64,000 nucleotides of DNA from contig JAKALM010000007.1 of assembly GCA_021824145.1 (NCBI GenBank), positions 116,364 to 180,363 on the forward strand, given 5' to 3'. Below the pieces are notes generated by a model, which made no database searches, was not told the origin of the DNA, and saw nothing but the letters and a program-made list of their open reading frames with translations. The position numbers and the translations under genes are program-made. Positions 49,273 through 60,338 of this stretch are shown here, in pieces; position 1 is the first letter of the stretch, and each line of letters opens with the position of its first letter. The DNA comes from Bacteroidota bacterium (GTDB lineage Bacteria; Bacteroidota; Ignavibacteria; Ignavibacteriales; Ignavibacteriaceae).

Positions 49273-50463
49273 TTAGAGATGAAATTCCCAGCTTCGTTTT
49301 AACTTTGGATCTCCTATAGCCAGCAAGTTATGTTTCTTAGCAAGCAAGTTAAACAAAACAATAATTAATCCAACTACAGCAATTAGGAAAGAAAAATCCA
49401 TAATGCTAAACGAATAAGTAAAGCCATTGTTAACCATATCAGGCATAACAAGCCAATAAGAATCTAAATATTGAACAGCAATAATCCACACTGCAGCAAA
49501 TATCAAAATTTTAGGATTTGTTTTTGATCTTCTTGAAATAAGCAAAAGAAATGGTACAATAAAATGGCTAATAACCAAAACCAGTGAAACTACTTTCCAT
49601 CCGCCATACCACCGATGAGCGAAATAAATAATTTCGTCTGGTAAGTTGCCATACCACTGAAGCATATATTGAGCAAATGCTATATAAGCCCAGAAAACAG
49701 TAAAGGCAAACATCCAAGTTCCAAGACTGTAATAATGATCTTTATTTATTCTTGATGACAGATATCCTTTTTCATTTAATAAAACAGCAGTAAGAGTAAC
49801 GACTGCAAATCCAACCCAAGCTGCATCGGCAAAAAGATAAACGCCAAAAATAGTTGAATACCATTTGGGCGTCATGCTCATCAACCAATCAAAAGAAATT
49901 AGTGAAATTGTAAAAGCAAAAATTGGAATGAATGCCATCGAAATTTTGATATTCTTAGTAGTTAAATTCTGATCAAAAGTTGAATCTTGCTTTCTAGAAT
50001 TTCTAATTAACAAATGATAAAACAGCCACCATATTAATAGAATAACAATATCTCTTACAACAAAGAATGGAACATTTAAATAATGCATTCTAACTTGTAA
50101 AGTTTCATCGTGCGCAACTGCAGTTGGATTCATCCAAATGAATAAATTATGCATGCTAAAGAATAAAGGAATAATTAGCAAAAGAAGGAATGGTACACTT
50201 GAAGCAAACATTTCGCTTATTCTTCTAAAAGGAACGCTCCAAACAGCACCAGCAGCATATTCCATAGCCACAAGGAAAAGAGAACCTAATCCAATGCAAA
50301 GTAAAAATATGAAAGCCGTTAAATAAGCAAAAGATGCTCTTGCTGGATCAACCGCATAACTAAGTGCACTTAGGGCAACTCCAATAATTAGAAGTACAAA
50401 ACCCCATGTACCAAGATTTTTCGGTAATTCCTTTTTTACATATTTAGATTCAGTTTGAGGCAT
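49273..50463 (-). CDS. actF: Alternative complex III subunit ActF (quinol:cytochrome c oxidoreductase)
   Basis: A 396-residue polytopic protein of the NrfD-like family, about ten helices. I place the start at the ATG at 50463, which has a strong TAAGGAG 7 nt upstream, rather than at an in-frame start 24 nt earlier that lies inside the preceding gene. It overlaps the ActD-ActE gene by 14 nt. With ActC it forms the two large membrane subunits of alternative complex III; this one usually has a degenerate quinone site. Confidence 0.86.
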   Translation of the reverse strand: MPQTESKYVKKELPKNLGTWGFVLLIIGVALSALSYAVDPARASFAYLTAFIFLLCIGLGSLFLVAMEYAAGAVWSVPFRRISEMFASSVPFLLLLIIPLFFSMHNLFIWMNPTAVAHDETLQVRMHYLNVPFFVVRDIVILLIWWLFYHLLIRNSRKQDSTFDQNLTTKNIKISMAFIPIFAFTISLISFDWLMSMTPKWYSTIFGVYLFADAAWVGFAVVTLTAVLLNEKGYLSSRINKDHYYSLGTWMFAFTVFWAYIAFAQYMLQWYGNLPDEIIYFAHRWYGGWKVVSLVLVISHFIVPFLLLISRRSKTNPKILIFAAVWIIAVQYLDSYWLVMPDMVNNGFTYSFSIMDFSFLIAVVGLIIVLFNLLAKKHNLLAIGDPKLKRSWEFHL

Positions 50464-51625
50464 TACCAGACTCCTTATTAGTATCACTTATTTCTGTGAA
50501 GTCAGATGGTTTAGGATTTTGCGCTCTTTGCAAAACTCTAATGTAATTTACAATTGCCCATCTTTCTTCTCTAGTTGTTTGATATGTATATGATGGCATT
50601 ATTCCATTCTGACCATTTGTAATGATATTATAAAGTTTACCATCACTAAAACCAATTACTCTTGCAGAGTGTAGAGTTGGTCCAGGAGGAAATTGGCCTT
50701 GCAGTCTGCTGTTGCCGTCTGCATAATCACCATGACATGGACTGCAAAATGTTAAAAATTTCTTTTGTCCAAGTTCTAAATTTTCTTTTGTTGGAAGGAA
50801 AGGATTGGAATAAAATTCATTTGTGTCAACTACTCCTTCAAAAGCATATGGAATGAACCCACGTGCAACAGTTCCTTTTACTGGTTCGCGCATTTCGTGT
50901 TTATCATAAAAGAATGTACTCTCTGCTTGTGCCGAACCTTTATTTTGATTCATCATAAAATCAAATGGCGGCATATACATTAATTTATTTAATGTAACAT
51001 AAGTTGAAAGCGAAGTAATAATTGCAACTATAATTAAGAATACTACAAACCTTGGTTGAAACACTTTAAAAGTTTGTTTCTCCGGATTATAAATTATTTC
51101 TATGCTTTTTCCGCCTAAAGATCTTAAAAATTCTTTTACATTATTTTCATCAAACTTCGGATCTTCTGATTCAATTACAACACCGTATTTATCAGATGAA
51201 ACATTTTTTATATAGTTTGAATCATGCAGCGGATGAGCATTGAATGGCATGTTGAATACGACTGCTATCATTGCAATAAAAGTAGAAATAACAGCATTAA
51301 GAACTGTAAACTCGAATGTTATAGGGACAAATGCAGGCAACGGGAAATATGGTTTGCCACCAATTACTAAAGGATAATTTACAGCTAAAGTCCACCACAT
51401 AAAAAACAAAATTGAAGAGGCGCCAAAAAATCCAAAGAATAAAGTTACATAACCTAACTTCGAAGACTTCAAACCCATAGCCTTATCCATTCCGTGAATT
51501 GGATAAGGTGTATTTACATCAAAATATTTATAGCCAGCATCTTTAACCTTTTTTGCTGCTTTAATAATTTCATTTGGTGTATCAAACAGCGCAGTGATGC
51601 CAAATATTTTTTTATCATTATTCAT
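50450..51625 (-). CDS. ActD-ActE fusion: DUF3341 membrane protein joined to cytochrome c
   Basis: A 391-residue protein combining two alternative complex III subunits that are separate in Rhodothermus. Residues 1-175 match ActD (DUF3341): the start [25 protein letters not shown] and two helices (about 60-85 and 105-125). Residues 195-391 match ActE: one helix, then a monohaem cytochrome c with C294-SP-C297-H298 and a Met ligand in GIMPSYTYQ. No frameshift or internal stop interrupts it. It overlaps ActC by 8 nt and ActF by 14 nt. Confidence 0.85.
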   Translation of the reverse strand: MNNDKKIFGITALFDTPNEIIKAAKKVKDAGYKYFDVNTPYPIHGMDKAMGLKSSKLGYVTLFFGFFGASSILFFMWWTLAVNYPLVIGGKPYFPLPAFVPITFEFTVLNAVISTFIAMIAVVFNMPFNAHPLHDSNYIKNVSSDKYGVVIESEDPKFDENNVKEFLRSLGGKSIEIIYNPEKQTFKVFQPRFVVFLIIVAIITSLSTYVTLNKLMYMPPFDFMMNQNKGSAQAESTFFYDKHEMREPVKGTVARGFIPYAFEGVVDTNEFYSNPFLPTKENLELGQKKFLTFCSPCHGDYADGNSRLQGQFPPGPTLHSARVIGFSDGKLYNIITNGQNGIMPSYTYQTTREERWAIVNYIRVLQRAQNPKPSDFTEISDTNKESGNASN

Positions 51626-52994
51626 TGTGATTATCTCCGTGGTGTGTAGGTTGCGCTCCTTGAATAACTGATTTAATTTCTGCCATGGATATTACCGGTA
51701 GAGTTCTTGCAAATAGTAGAACTAAAGTGAAAAATAAGCCAAAACTTCCTATTAAAATTCCCATATCAATTAATGTTGGTTTAAAATAATGCCAGCTTGA
51801 AGGTAGAAAATCTCGGCTTAATGATGAAACAATTATTACGAATCTCTCAAACCACATCCCAACATTTACAAGAATAACAATAACTAAAGTGATTGGAACA
51901 GATCTTCTTATTTTCTTAAACCAAAATAGCTGCGGGAAGAAAACATTGCAGCTAACCATTATCCAATATCCCCAGGCATAAGGACCAAAAGCTCTATTTA
52001 ATGTTGTAAAAAGTTCGGTTGGTGAGCCGCTGTACCATGCCATGAACCACTCGATAATATAAGCATAACCAACCATTGAACCAGTTAGTAAAACTATCTT
52101 ATTCATTTTTTCTAGTGTGTCTAAGGTAATGATATGTTCCATATCAAAAACTTTGCGAACAAAAATTAAAACAGTGCTCACCATTGCAAAACCAGAAAAA
52201 ATTGCACCGGCAACAAAATACGGCGGGAAGATTGTAGAGTGCCACCCTGGAATAATTGCCGCAGCAAAGTCCCAACTAACAACTGTATGAACTGAAAGTA
52301 CCAACGGAGTTGCAAGACCAGCTAAAATCATATACACTTTTTCGTAATGATGCCATTGCCGGCTAGAGTTTCGCCAACCTAAACTGAAAAATGAATAAAT
52401 TGTTTTTCTTATTTTATCAGTAGCTCTGTCTCGCAATGCAGCAAAATCCGGTATCAAACCAACATACCAGAAAATTAATGAAACCGTAAAATAAGTGGAG
52501 ACAGCAAATACGTCCCAAACCAAAGGAGAAATAAAATTAGGCCACATTACGTGCTGATTAGGATATGGAATTAAATAACCTGCAAGCCAAGGGCGACCGG
52601 TATGAATAATCGGGAATAAACCGGCGCACATAACAGCAAAGATTGTCATTGCTTCGGCAAAACGAGCAATGCCGTTTCTCCACTGCTGTCTTAACAAAAA
52701 TAGAATTGCAGATATAAGCGTACCGGCATGTCCAATACCAATCCAAAATACGAAATTAGTTATGTCGAATGCCCATGCAACAGGTTGGTTGTTTCCCCAC
52801 ATTCCAATTCCGTAATAAAAAGTAAGACCAACGCAAACAGCTCCAATCAATAGAAGACTGGAAAAAAATCCAAGTACCAATAAATATTTTTTCGAAGGTC
52901 TGGTATTAATTGGCTTAACAATTATTTCGTCAAGTTCTTTTAACGAAGGATTTCCATCAACAAGAGCTAGTTCTAATGAGTAATCTTTAGTCAC
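51618..52994 (-). CDS. actC: Alternative complex III subunit ActC (NrfD-like quinone-binding)
   Basis: A 458-residue polytopic NrfD/PsrC-family protein with ten helices. It binds menaquinol and is thought to be the proton-translocating subunit. Typical stretches are [48 protein letters not shown] and [36 protein letters not shown] (given in part). The start is GTG at 52994 with GGAGGA upstream, and its first base is the last base of the ActB stop codon. Confidence 0.92.
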   Translation of the reverse strand: MTKDYSLELALVDGNPSLKELDEIIVKPINTRPSKKYLLVLGFFSSLLLIGAVCVGLTFYYGIGMWGNNQPVAWAFDITNFVFWIGIGHAGTLISAILFLLRQQWRNGIARFAEAMTIFAVMCAGLFPIIHTGRPWLAGYLIPYPNQHVMWPNFISPLVWDVFAVSTYFTVSLIFWYVGLIPDFAALRDRATDKIRKTIYSFFSLGWRNSSRQWHHYEKVYMILAGLATPLVLSVHTVVSWDFAAAIIPGWHSTIFPPYFVAGAIFSGFAMVSTVLIFVRKVFDMEHIITLDTLEKMNKIVLLTGSMVGYAYIIEWFMAWYSGSPTELFTTLNRAFGPYAWGYWIMVSCNVFFPQLFWFKKIRRSVPITLVIVILVNVGMWFERFVIIVSSLSRDFLPSSWHYFKPTLIDMGILIGSFGLFFTLVLLFARTLPVISMAEIKSVIQGAQPTHHGDNHNE

Positions 52995-55900
52995 TATACT
53001 TCCTCCGATTCAATATTTCTTAATTTAGCAAGATATGCAACATTTGGTTTTGTGTTAAGATCTTCTAAAACATAATAAGCAAGCTCATGATTTCTGTATT
53101 TATATATATCTGAATTTTTATCATTTTCATTTCCAAACCTTATTGCATTAGTGTTACAAGATTCCTGACAGGCAGTCTTAACATCAGAGCCTTTAAATTC
53201 TCTGTGTTCATGAATTGCATTTGACCGTGCATCCATAATTCTTTGAATACAAAATGTACATTTTTCCATTACACCTCGAGAACGAACTGTAACTTCCGGA
53301 TTATTTACCAAGCTCAGCAACTGGCTTTGCTGATAATGACTTCTAAAATGGTCTCTGAAATTAAAGAAGTTAAATCTTCTCACTTTGTAAGGGCAGTTGT
53401 TAGAGCAATACCTTGTTCCTACGCAGCGGTTATAAATCATTTGATTCAATCCGTCTGGGCTATGTGTTGTTGCTGCAACAGGACAAACATTTTCACACGG
53501 AGCGTTATCACATTGCTGGCAAAGCATTAATTGATTACTAACAGTTGGTTCATCAATTGTTCCAGAATAATATCTATCAACTCTTAACCACTGCATTTCT
53601 CTACTAACCAGAACCTGATCCTTTCCAACTATAGGAACATTATTTTCTGCGCTACAAGCAATTACACAATCTCCGCAGCCAATACATTTATTAAGATCTA
53701 TTACCATTCCCCATTTCACTCCAGGATATGGATGCTCATTATAAAAAGATTTTTCATCCCAAGGTTTTGCAGCATTCAAAAAATTAGGATTCTTTTTATA
53801 TTCTGAAACTGTACCTTCTTGAATAATTTTTCTTTTTTGTGCAACGTTTCTTGTTAACTCATTATCAAAAAGATGATGCTCCATTGTTGAAGCAAGTTTA
53901 TAACTTCCATTGCCTTTTGTTACACTGCTCGCTTTATAAATCCAATTTGAAAAATCACCGACTTGAGATATCAAAACACCGGCATCAAAGCCAACATCAG
54001 TTCCTACTATTCCAACAACTTTTCTTCCAAAGCCAAGCTCAATTGTAACTAAATTATCTGCCGAACCAGGTTGAATAAATGCTGGAATTTCAATTTTCCT
54101 ACTTCCAACTTGAATTGAAATAAAATCTCCGTCATCAACATTCAAACTTTTTGCGGTAGATTTAGAAATAGCAGCATAATTATCCCAAGTTATTTTTGAT
54201 ACTGGATGAGGAAGTTCAAGCATCCAGCCATTGTTTAAGAATCTTCCATCACCAGATTGATAGCTCTCTCTAAAAGCAATTACAAAATTAGAATTTGAAT
54301 TCGTTTCATCTATAAGGTTATTTACAGCAGATTTATTAAAGTTTCCAAAACCTAAAGTAGTTTCATCGAAAATTACAACACCATCATGAAGTGCTGCATT
54401 CCAAAATTGTGTAAAATTCATTTTCGATTTTAAACCAGGATAAATATTTTGTTCCCAGTTATTCATTAAATATTTATGATAGATTTGATCATCATAAACA
54501 ACTGGTTTTCCATTTAACCAAGTTAATAGAATTGCCTCCTTCTGCCTGGTATTAAAAATTGGGTCGATAACTGGCTGCTGCATTGAATAGAATCCAGTTC
54601 GAGTTTTTGCATCGCCCCAGGATTCAAAATCGTGGTTTATTGGCAATGTAAAATTTCCAAGTGCCGATGAATCATTTTGGCTTCCGACTAAGCTAATCAC
54701 AGTTGAAACTTTTTTTAATGCTTCTTCATAACCTAAATCTTTAGGGAAATGATAAACTGGATTAGAATCATAATGAATAATAACCGCGACATTTCCAGAA
54801 TTCATTGCTTTAACTAAATCTGCAATTTCTTCTGTAGACGACAAAGGAAATACTTGCGTATTTGCTGAATCAGTTCTATAAAGTTTCGTATTTCCAAGAG
54901 CTTCATTTAAAATATTAACTGCAATATGAACATTCTCTGGTAAAGTTCTTCCAGCATATATGATTGAACCGCCTTGATTGCGTATTAAATCTTTCACAAG
55001 AAGATTTAATTTATTTTTTGATAAAGAATATTTTTGAGCAAATGAATTTAGAGAATGATTGGCAAAAACCTGGCTACTGGAAGGTATGTTAATTCCTTTT
55101 TTGCTTAATTCATTTAAAAGACTTAATACAAATTCATATTGTGCATCCGGACGAAGCCTAAATCTATAATCTGCATTCATTCCAGTTACAGACATGCTTC
55201 CTTCAAAAATATATAATCGATTAAATTTATCTGTTTGATGAAAATTTCTGCCCTCAGCAAACAGCCTTGCTGTTTCAACTTTGTTCCCATCGGTGCCAAG
55301 GAAATCAGTTTCTAATCCAAGAATTATTTTTGCTTCATTCCATTTAATTAAAGGAAAAGTTTCTGTTCCGTAACATTTTTTCCATGCTAAATTTCTATTC
55401 TGTTCGTTGAATAATTCATAAGAATAGATTTTTGTATTCGGATACTTTGTAATAAAATCATCTAAAACTTTTTTACTAGTTGGAGAAACTAAAGTGTGCG
55501 CAATAATTACAATCTGTTTGCTGCTGCTATTGTTTAATGCGTCTATTATTGGAGAATCGACATCTTTCCAAGTAGCTTTAACAAATTCGCTACCAACTTT
55601 TTTCATCGGACCTTGCAAACGATCAGGATCGTAAAGGTTTAATATACTAGCTTGGCATTTGGCGCAAGTTTTTCCTTGACTAACTGGATGATCTGGATTT
55701 CCGTCAACTTTAATTGGTCTGCCTTCGCGAGTCTTAATCAAAATTCCACAGCCATGCAAACATGCAGTACTTGTAGAAGCGTAATATGTTGGATTACCAA
55801 CAGTAATTTCTTCCGGCATTTGATTGTAAGGAACAATGTTTCCTTTGCTTCTATAATCCGAACAACCAACACCAGCAAGCGCTGCAGAAGCACCAACAAG

Positions 55901-56119
55901 TGCTAAGAATTTTCTTCTCGAAATTCCGCTTAACTTTGATGGTTCAAAATCATCTTTTGTGCCTTCGCTAAATTCATGGTGGCTTGATTCAATTAAATTT
56001 TTATCTTTAAATAATTCTTTAAAACTTCGCCAATAATCCGTATCTAAAGCTTCTTTTTTATTATTTAGAGTTGATTGTTTTTCAACTTTTTGTTGAAATT
56101 GATCTTTAGCTTCTGCCAT
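52994..56119 (-). CDS. actB: Alternative complex III iron-sulfur subunit ActB
   Basis: A 1041-residue periplasmic subunit from the ATG at 56119 (AGGTGAG upstream; a GTG 9 nt earlier is in frame). A Tat-type signal ([20 protein letters not shown], about residues 66-85) precedes a molybdopterin-oxidoreductase-like domain, which in this family carries no molybdenum. The C-terminal part (about 790-1041) is a four-cluster ferredoxin domain with [35 protein letters not shown] and CTFCIQRI plus a late CQESC. It moves electrons from quinol to the haem subunits. Confidence 0.93.
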   Translation of the reverse strand: MAEAKDQFQQKVEKQSTLNNKKEALDTDYWRSFKELFKDKNLIESSHHEFSEGTKDDFEPSKLSGISRRKFLALVGASAALAGVGCSDYRSKGNIVPYNQMPEEITVGNPTYYASTSTACLHGCGILIKTREGRPIKVDGNPDHPVSQGKTCAKCQASILNLYDPDRLQGPMKKVGSEFVKATWKDVDSPIIDALNNSSSKQIVIIAHTLVSPTSKKVLDDFITKYPNTKIYSYELFNEQNRNLAWKKCYGTETFPLIKWNEAKIILGLETDFLGTDGNKVETARLFAEGRNFHQTDKFNRLYIFEGSMSVTGMNADYRFRLRPDAQYEFVLSLLNELSKKGINIPSSSQVFANHSLNSFAQKYSLSKNKLNLLVKDLIRNQGGSIIYAGRTLPENVHIAVNILNEALGNTKLYRTDSANTQVFPLSSTEEIADLVKAMNSGNVAVIIHYDSNPVYHFPKDLGYEEALKKVSTVISLVGSQNDSSALGNFTLPINHDFESWGDAKTRTGFYSMQQPVIDPIFNTRQKEAILLTWLNGKPVVYDDQIYHKYLMNNWEQNIYPGLKSKMNFTQFWNAALHDGVVIFDETTLGFGNFNKSAVNNLIDETNSNSNFVIAFRESYQSGDGRFLNNGWMLELPHPVSKITWDNYAAISKSTAKSLNVDDGDFISIQVGSRKIEIPAFIQPGSADNLVTIELGFGRKVVGIVGTDVGFDAGVLISQVGDFSNWIYKASSVTKGNGSYKLASTMEHHLFDNELTRNVAQKRKIIQEGTVSEYKKNPNFLNAAKPWDEKSFYNEHPYPGVKWGMVIDLNKCIGCGDCVIACSAENNVPIVGKDQVLVSREMQWLRVDRYYSGTIDEPTVSNQLMLCQQCDNAPCENVCPVAATTHSPDGLNQMIYNRCVGTRYCSNNCPYKVRRFNFFNFRDHFRSHYQQSQLLSLVNNPEVTVRSRGVMEKCTFCIQRIMDARSNAIHEHREFKGSDVKTACQESCNTNAIRFGNENDKNSDIYKYRNHELAYYVLEDLNTKPNVAYLAKLRNIESEEV

Positions 56120-56330
56120 TATTCTCACCTAATTTTGTTCTGCCAACTGCAGAAGGATTAATTCTAATTTTAATTTTATTCTCATTTAAAGATTTACTTT
56201 TAATCAAATTATTTCCCAATAATTTGAATGGTAAAGACTTCATCAATATATAACTTCCTATTCCAGCGCCAAGCGAATAGAAAAAATTTTTCCTTTTTAA
56301 TTTTTTATAAAATTGATTTTGTAATTCCAT
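56106..56330 (-). CDS. Small membrane protein between ActA and ActB
   Basis: A 74-residue protein with a basic N-terminus (YKKLKRKNFF), one membrane helix or signal-like segment (FYSLGAGIGSYILMKSLPF) and a basic tail (KIKIRINPSAVGRTK). It has a good Shine-Dalgarno (GGAGAA). It starts 12 nt after the ActA stop codon and overlaps the ActB start by 14 nt, so it is tightly embedded in the operon and very probably expressed. Not one of the standard Act subunits as I know them. It may be an assembly factor or small accessory subunit. Confidence 0.65.
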   Translation of the reverse strand: MELQNQFYKKLKRKNFFYSLGAGIGSYILMKSLPFKLLGNNLIKSKSLNENKIKIRINPSAVGRTKLGENNGRS

Positions 56331-56342
56331 TATTTCTCCATT

Positions 56343-56915
56343 TTATCGATGACATGCAAAACAATTATCTGGGCCATGTTTTACGTTTTTCAAGTATGGT
56401 AAATATTGTTGTGGATTACGATGACAATCTAAACAAGCCGACATTGAAAAACTGTGAACTTGAGTAATACGATCCATCTCTCTTACATTTCCGTGGCAGC
56501 TTTCACATTTAATTCCAGAGTTGACATGAACGCTATGATTAAAATATACAAAGTCCGGAACCTTATGAACTCTAACCCATGGCAATGCAATATTATTGAA
56601 ATAATATTTTCTGAGTTTAATTATTTCTGGTTTGTCTTTCCTTGCAATAGAATGACAGTTCATGCATGTAGATACTGCCGGAACCATTGCATTTCGGGAT
56701 TTTTCAACTCCGGTATGGCAATATTCGCAGTCGATTCTCATTAAACCTGCATGAAGTTTGTGTGAAAAATTTATCGGCTGTGCTGGTGAGTATCCTATTC
56801 CGTTATCAATTGGTCTTGAGGCAAAATATGTAACTGTAAAAGCTGCAATGATGACAAATAGCGTAATGGGTAAACGAACTCTAAGGATGTAATCAAGTAA
56901 AGATTTATTCATCAT
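56343..56915 (-). CDS. actA: Alternative complex III pentahaem cytochrome ActA
   Basis: A 190-residue membrane-anchored multihaem cytochrome with one N-terminal helix (about 12-30). Five CxxCH motifs are present: CEYCH, CMNCH, CESCH, CLDCH and CFACH, the last at the extreme C-terminus. Five haems match the ActA subunit of characterised alternative complex III. It is first in the respiratory operon; AGAAGG precedes two adjacent ATG codons. Confidence 0.92.
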   Translation of the reverse strand: MMNKSLLDYILRVRLPITLFVIIAAFTVTYFASRPIDNGIGYSPAQPINFSHKLHAGLMRIDCEYCHTGVEKSRNAMVPAVSTCMNCHSIARKDKPEIIKLRKYYFNNIALPWVRVHKVPDFVYFNHSVHVNSGIKCESCHGNVREMDRITQVHSFSMSACLDCHRNPQQYLPYLKNVKHGPDNCFACHR

Positions 56916-56981
56916 AGACCTTCTAAATAATAACTACACCAAAATGACTTTGGCAATTAATTAAAATCATTTATTTCGAAC

Positions 56982-57001
56982 TGAGTAATTATTTTTACTC
57001 A
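56982..57001. promoter_or_regulatory. Dyad operator candidate upstream of actA
   Basis: A perfect inverted repeat, TGAGTAA-N6-TTACTCA, is centred about 76 nt upstream of the actA start codon. The 20-nt size and symmetry fit a dimeric regulator site, but the half-site is neither classic CRP (TGTGA) nor FNR (TTGAT). Confidence 0.4.
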
Positions 57002-57278
57002 TTGCGAATCTTTTAAAATATTTTCTTGGTATTAATAGTGGCGGATTTAATTTTTTTCCGCAAGTAAACGTAAAGGTATTTTTTAAATTTGCTTTCAAAC
57101 ATAAAAATTCTTCTATAGAAAACAAAAAAACTAACTAATTAATTTTTAATTTTTAAAATTTTTATAGGAATAAATTCTTCCATCAATTTAATCAGCAAAA
57201 CCCGTTTGCTAAGCATGAGCAATTTTTTCTTCGAATAATTATGATTGGAACTGTGGAAAAATTATTTAATTAATTAGA

Positions 57279-57310
57279 TAAACACAGTGATACATGTCAT
57301 GATGTGTTTA
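57279..57310. terminator. Imperfect palindrome downstream of glcF
   Basis: Outer arms TAAACACA and TGTGTTTA (8 bp, perfect) enclose a centre that includes ACATGT. It starts 59 nt past the glcF stop codon in the direction of transcription. As RNA it makes an A/U-rich hairpin with a weak U tail; as DNA it could be an operator. Confidence 0.35.
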
Positions 57311-57368
57311 TTATAACTGAAGGGCTATAGATGAATTAGGTGATTCAAAAATCATTTCAGGCTTTAAA

Positions 57369-58682
57369 TTATTTTTTATTAGAATTTAATAATGCTCTTT
57401 TTATTATTGTTACTGGATGAAAGACTTCAACATTAACATTAAATTTTTTTGCGCCATATTTTATTTGAGAAATGCAGCCTGGATTTCCAGTCAATACAGT
57501 TGAGGAATTTGTTTTACGAATGTTTTCCATTTTTCTTTCTAACATTTTCATTGAGTCATCATAATGAACAATATTATAAATTCCAGCGCTTCCACAACAC
57601 CAAGTTGATTCTTCAAGATTATTTAATTCAATTCCAGGAATTGAATTTAAAACTTTTCGCGGCTGATTAGTTACTTTCTGTGTATGGGCTAAATGACATG
57701 CATCGTGATAAGTAAAACTTCCTTCAACATTGTGAAAAGTAATTTCCGGTAAAATATCAGATAAAAATTCTGTAATATCTTTTACTTTTTCAGAAAATAA
57801 TTTTGCTTTTTCTGAATAATTAAAATCGTTCTGTAAAACATGTCCATATTCTTTCATAAATGCACCGCAGCCCGCAGAATTGGAAACCAAAAAGTCATAA
57901 TCAAATTTTCCAAATTCATCAACATTTTTTTTAGCAAGTTTTATTGCTGTTTCAATATCTCCATTATGTGCATGTAAAGAACCGCAGCATACTTGATTTT
58001 TTGGATTGATCACTTCGCAATTGCAGAGAGTTAAAACATCTACAGTATCTTTATTAATTTCTGCAAACATAACATCCATAAGACATCCGGTTAAGAATGC
58101 AATTTTATATTTGATCTCACCTTTAGGTTTTATTCTTTCTTGAAAAATATTACTGCTAAAAGTTTTGGAAACTTCAGGAGAAAGTTTGTCAACTTCGCCA
58201 AGTTTGGGCGATAGTAATTTAAAGAAGCCAATTGAATGGAGAAATTTTTTAATGCCAAAACTTTGGTAAATGAATAAAAGTTTAGAAACGAATTTCAATT
58301 TTGGCTGCGAAGCAAGAATATTCCTTAACAAAAATTTTTTAAATTTGTTACTGAATGAAGCACCATATTCAGATTCACTTATAACTTCTCTTGCCGCCTC
58401 AACCATTGAACCATATTTTACACCAGCAGGACAAGCAGTTTCGCATGCTTGACAATCTAAACAGAAATTCATTTCATAAACAAAAGTATCTGTAAGTTCA
58501 ATTTCTGATTTTGCTAATGCATTTATTAATCTTATTCGTCCTCTTGGCGATGACCTTTCGAGTTTTGTCAATTCATAAGTAGGACAAGTTGCTAAACACA
58601 TTCCGCAGTGTATACATTGAGAAAGTATATCATCATTTGGCAATATTTTCTGAAGCACTAATAAGTTTATTTTTTCTGACAT
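57369..58682 (-). CDS. glcF: GlcF-type iron-sulfur subunit of glycolate/lactate dehydrogenase
   Basis: A 437-residue protein with two N-terminal 4Fe-4S motifs (CIHCGMCLATCP and CLDCQACETACP) and two CCG domains (CCGSLHAHNG and CCGSAGIYN) that bind further cluster or quinone-linked sites. This is the arrangement of GlcF and of related D-lactate dehydrogenase iron-sulfur subunits. It lies 36 bp after the flavin subunit and should pass electrons from it to menaquinone. Confidence 0.87.
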   Translation of the reverse strand: MSEKINLLVLQKILPNDDILSQCIHCGMCLATCPTYELTKLERSSPRGRIRLINALAKSEIELTDTFVYEMNFCLDCQACETACPAGVKYGSMVEAAREVISESEYGASFSNKFKKFLLRNILASQPKLKFVSKLLFIYQSFGIKKFLHSIGFFKLLSPKLGEVDKLSPEVSKTFSSNIFQERIKPKGEIKYKIAFLTGCLMDVMFAEINKDTVDVLTLCNCEVINPKNQVCCGSLHAHNGDIETAIKLAKKNVDEFGKFDYDFLVSNSAGCGAFMKEYGHVLQNDFNYSEKAKLFSEKVKDITEFLSDILPEITFHNVEGSFTYHDACHLAHTQKVTNQPRKVLNSIPGIELNNLEESTWCCGSAGIYNIVHYDDSMKMLERKMENIRKTNSSTVLTGNPGCISQIKYGAKKFNVNVEVFHPVTIIKRALLNSNKK

Positions 58683-58718
58683 TAAATATCTTAATAATAA
58701 TTTTTGTGGTTGTGAATT

Positions 58719-60158
58719 TTATAAATGAAAATCTTTTATTTGTTCCCTCTTAAATGGCAGCGAACCTTCGCACTTTGGACTAATTGTAAAAATTTTGCCT
58801 GGATTTAAAATGTTATTTTCGTCAATTGCGCTTTTAATTTTCTTCATCATCTCTACACCGGGAATACCTGCTACCATTTCTAAAAAATGTTTTTTAGCTA
58901 AACCCGTTCCATGCTCACCGGTAATTGTTCCACCTAATTTAATAGCTTCATTAAAAATAAAATCGAACGCTTTATGTGCTCTATCTAATTCGTTTTTATC
59001 GCGCTCATCTGTTAAACAAGTTGGATGAAGATTTCCATCACCGGCATGACCGAAATCGCCAAATGTAACATCAAATTTCCTGGCAGCTTCTGTTACTTTT
59101 TCTATCATAGCAGGAAGTTCACTTCTGGGTACGGTTGCATCTTCCAAAATAGTCGTTGGTCTTTTTCTAGCTAATGCACTAAAGGCGCTTCGGCGGGCAG
59201 TTTTTAAAATATTAGCTTCTGAAATACTTGCAGCAACTCGTATAAATGAAGCTCTATTTTTCTTCATTATATTTTTTACTGTTTCAGCATCTTCTTGTAC
59301 AGCGCTGCCCTTTCCATCTACTTCAATTAATAAAATTGCTTCACTATTTTTGGGCAATCCAATATGTGTATAATCTTCTACACAATTGATTGTTGTATTG
59401 TCTAAGAATTCCATCATACAAGGAACTATGTGGGCAGAGATTATATCAGAAACAGCTTGAGCACTATCTGTCAATTTATCAAAATAAGCTAAAAGAGTTA
59501 TAGATTCTGTCGGCAAAGGAATAAGCTTCAATAAAATTTTTGTAATAATTCCAATCGTACCTTCGCTGCCAACAATAAAATCTTTTAAATTATAACCTGC
59601 AACATCTTTAACATTTTTACCTCCAGTTTTTAATAAATCTCCGTTAGGTAAAATTAATTCTGTACCGAGAACGTAATTTTTAGTGACACCATATTTCAAA
59701 CCTCTTAGACCACCAGAATTGTTTGCAACATTTCCTCCGATAGTACAAACAGTCAAGCTTCCAGGATCTGGCGGATAAAATAATCCGTACTTCTCAACTT
59801 CACTTTGAAGATTTGCTGTGGTTACTCCCGGCTCAACTGTAACTGTAAGATTTTTAGTATCAATCTCTAAAATCCTATTCCATCTCGTCATAACAACTAC
59901 AAGAGAATTTTCAACCGGAATTGACCCGCCGCTTAATCCTGTGCCTGCACCGCGCGGAACAACATTAAATGGAGCTTCATTGGCAAGTTTCATTATTTTA
60001 GAAATTTGTTCGTCAGTTTCAGGAAAAACAATTGCTTCTGGAAGGTGATGTAGAACCGCAGTTCCATCGTATGAATAGCAAATTCTATCTTCTTGAGAAT
60101 CAGTAAAATTTTTATTTCCAACTATCGCTTTTATTTTTTCTTTTGCAGCATTATCCAT
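58719..60158 (-). CDS. glcD: GlcD-type FAD-linked 2-hydroxyacid dehydrogenase
   Basis: A 479-residue flavoprotein of the VAO/PCMH fold. The FAD-binding stretch includes VVPRGAGTGLSGGSIP and PPDPGSLTVCTIGGNVANNSGG. The C-terminal cap has FGDFGHAGDGNLHPTCL and GEHGTG. It oxidises glycolate or D-lactate; the two cannot be separated by sequence reading. A separate GlcE subunit is absent, which fits the two-gene form common in this phylum. Confidence 0.9.
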   Translation of the reverse strand: MDNAAKEKIKAIVGNKNFTDSQEDRICYSYDGTAVLHHLPEAIVFPETDEQISKIMKLANEAPFNVVPRGAGTGLSGGSIPVENSLVVVMTRWNRILEIDTKNLTVTVEPGVTTANLQSEVEKYGLFYPPDPGSLTVCTIGGNVANNSGGLRGLKYGVTKNYVLGTELILPNGDLLKTGGKNVKDVAGYNLKDFIVGSEGTIGIITKILLKLIPLPTESITLLAYFDKLTDSAQAVSDIISAHIVPCMMEFLDNTTINCVEDYTHIGLPKNSEAILLIEVDGKGSAVQEDAETVKNIMKKNRASFIRVAASISEANILKTARRSAFSALARKRPTTILEDATVPRSELPAMIEKVTEAARKFDVTFGDFGHAGDGNLHPTCLTDERDKNELDRAHKAFDFIFNEAIKLGGTITGEHGTGLAKKHFLEMVAGIPGVEMMKKIKSAIDENNILNPGKIFTISPKCEGSLPFKREQIKDFHL

Positions 60159-60338
60159 ATAAATTTTCTCAGCCTAATTTTTATTTGTAATTCTAATTTA
60201 ATAATAATTTACTAAAACGGTTTATACATTTTTTTGTAAAAATTATTTTGATTTTTATTAAACATTTTATAAAGTTTTTTATGAAAAAAAAATTATAAAG
60301 TTGTATTGAAAATTTTCAATCACACAGAATGGGTTTTT

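Larger units (their letters stand above)
56916..57368. other. Intergenic region upstream of the respiratory operon (453 bp)
   Basis: Spacer between GlcF and ActA, both leftward. It holds a symmetric dyad close to actA (56982-57001) and an imperfect 32-nt palindrome near the glcF end (57279-57310). No small gene or tRNA is visible. The promoter of the whole respiratory cluster should lie here, but I cannot point to convincing hexamers. Confidence 0.6.

Noticed and set aside
57041..57061. GCGGA/TCCGC hairpin upstream of actA
   Set aside because: Only a 5-bp stem with an 11-nt loop; not distinguishable from chance.
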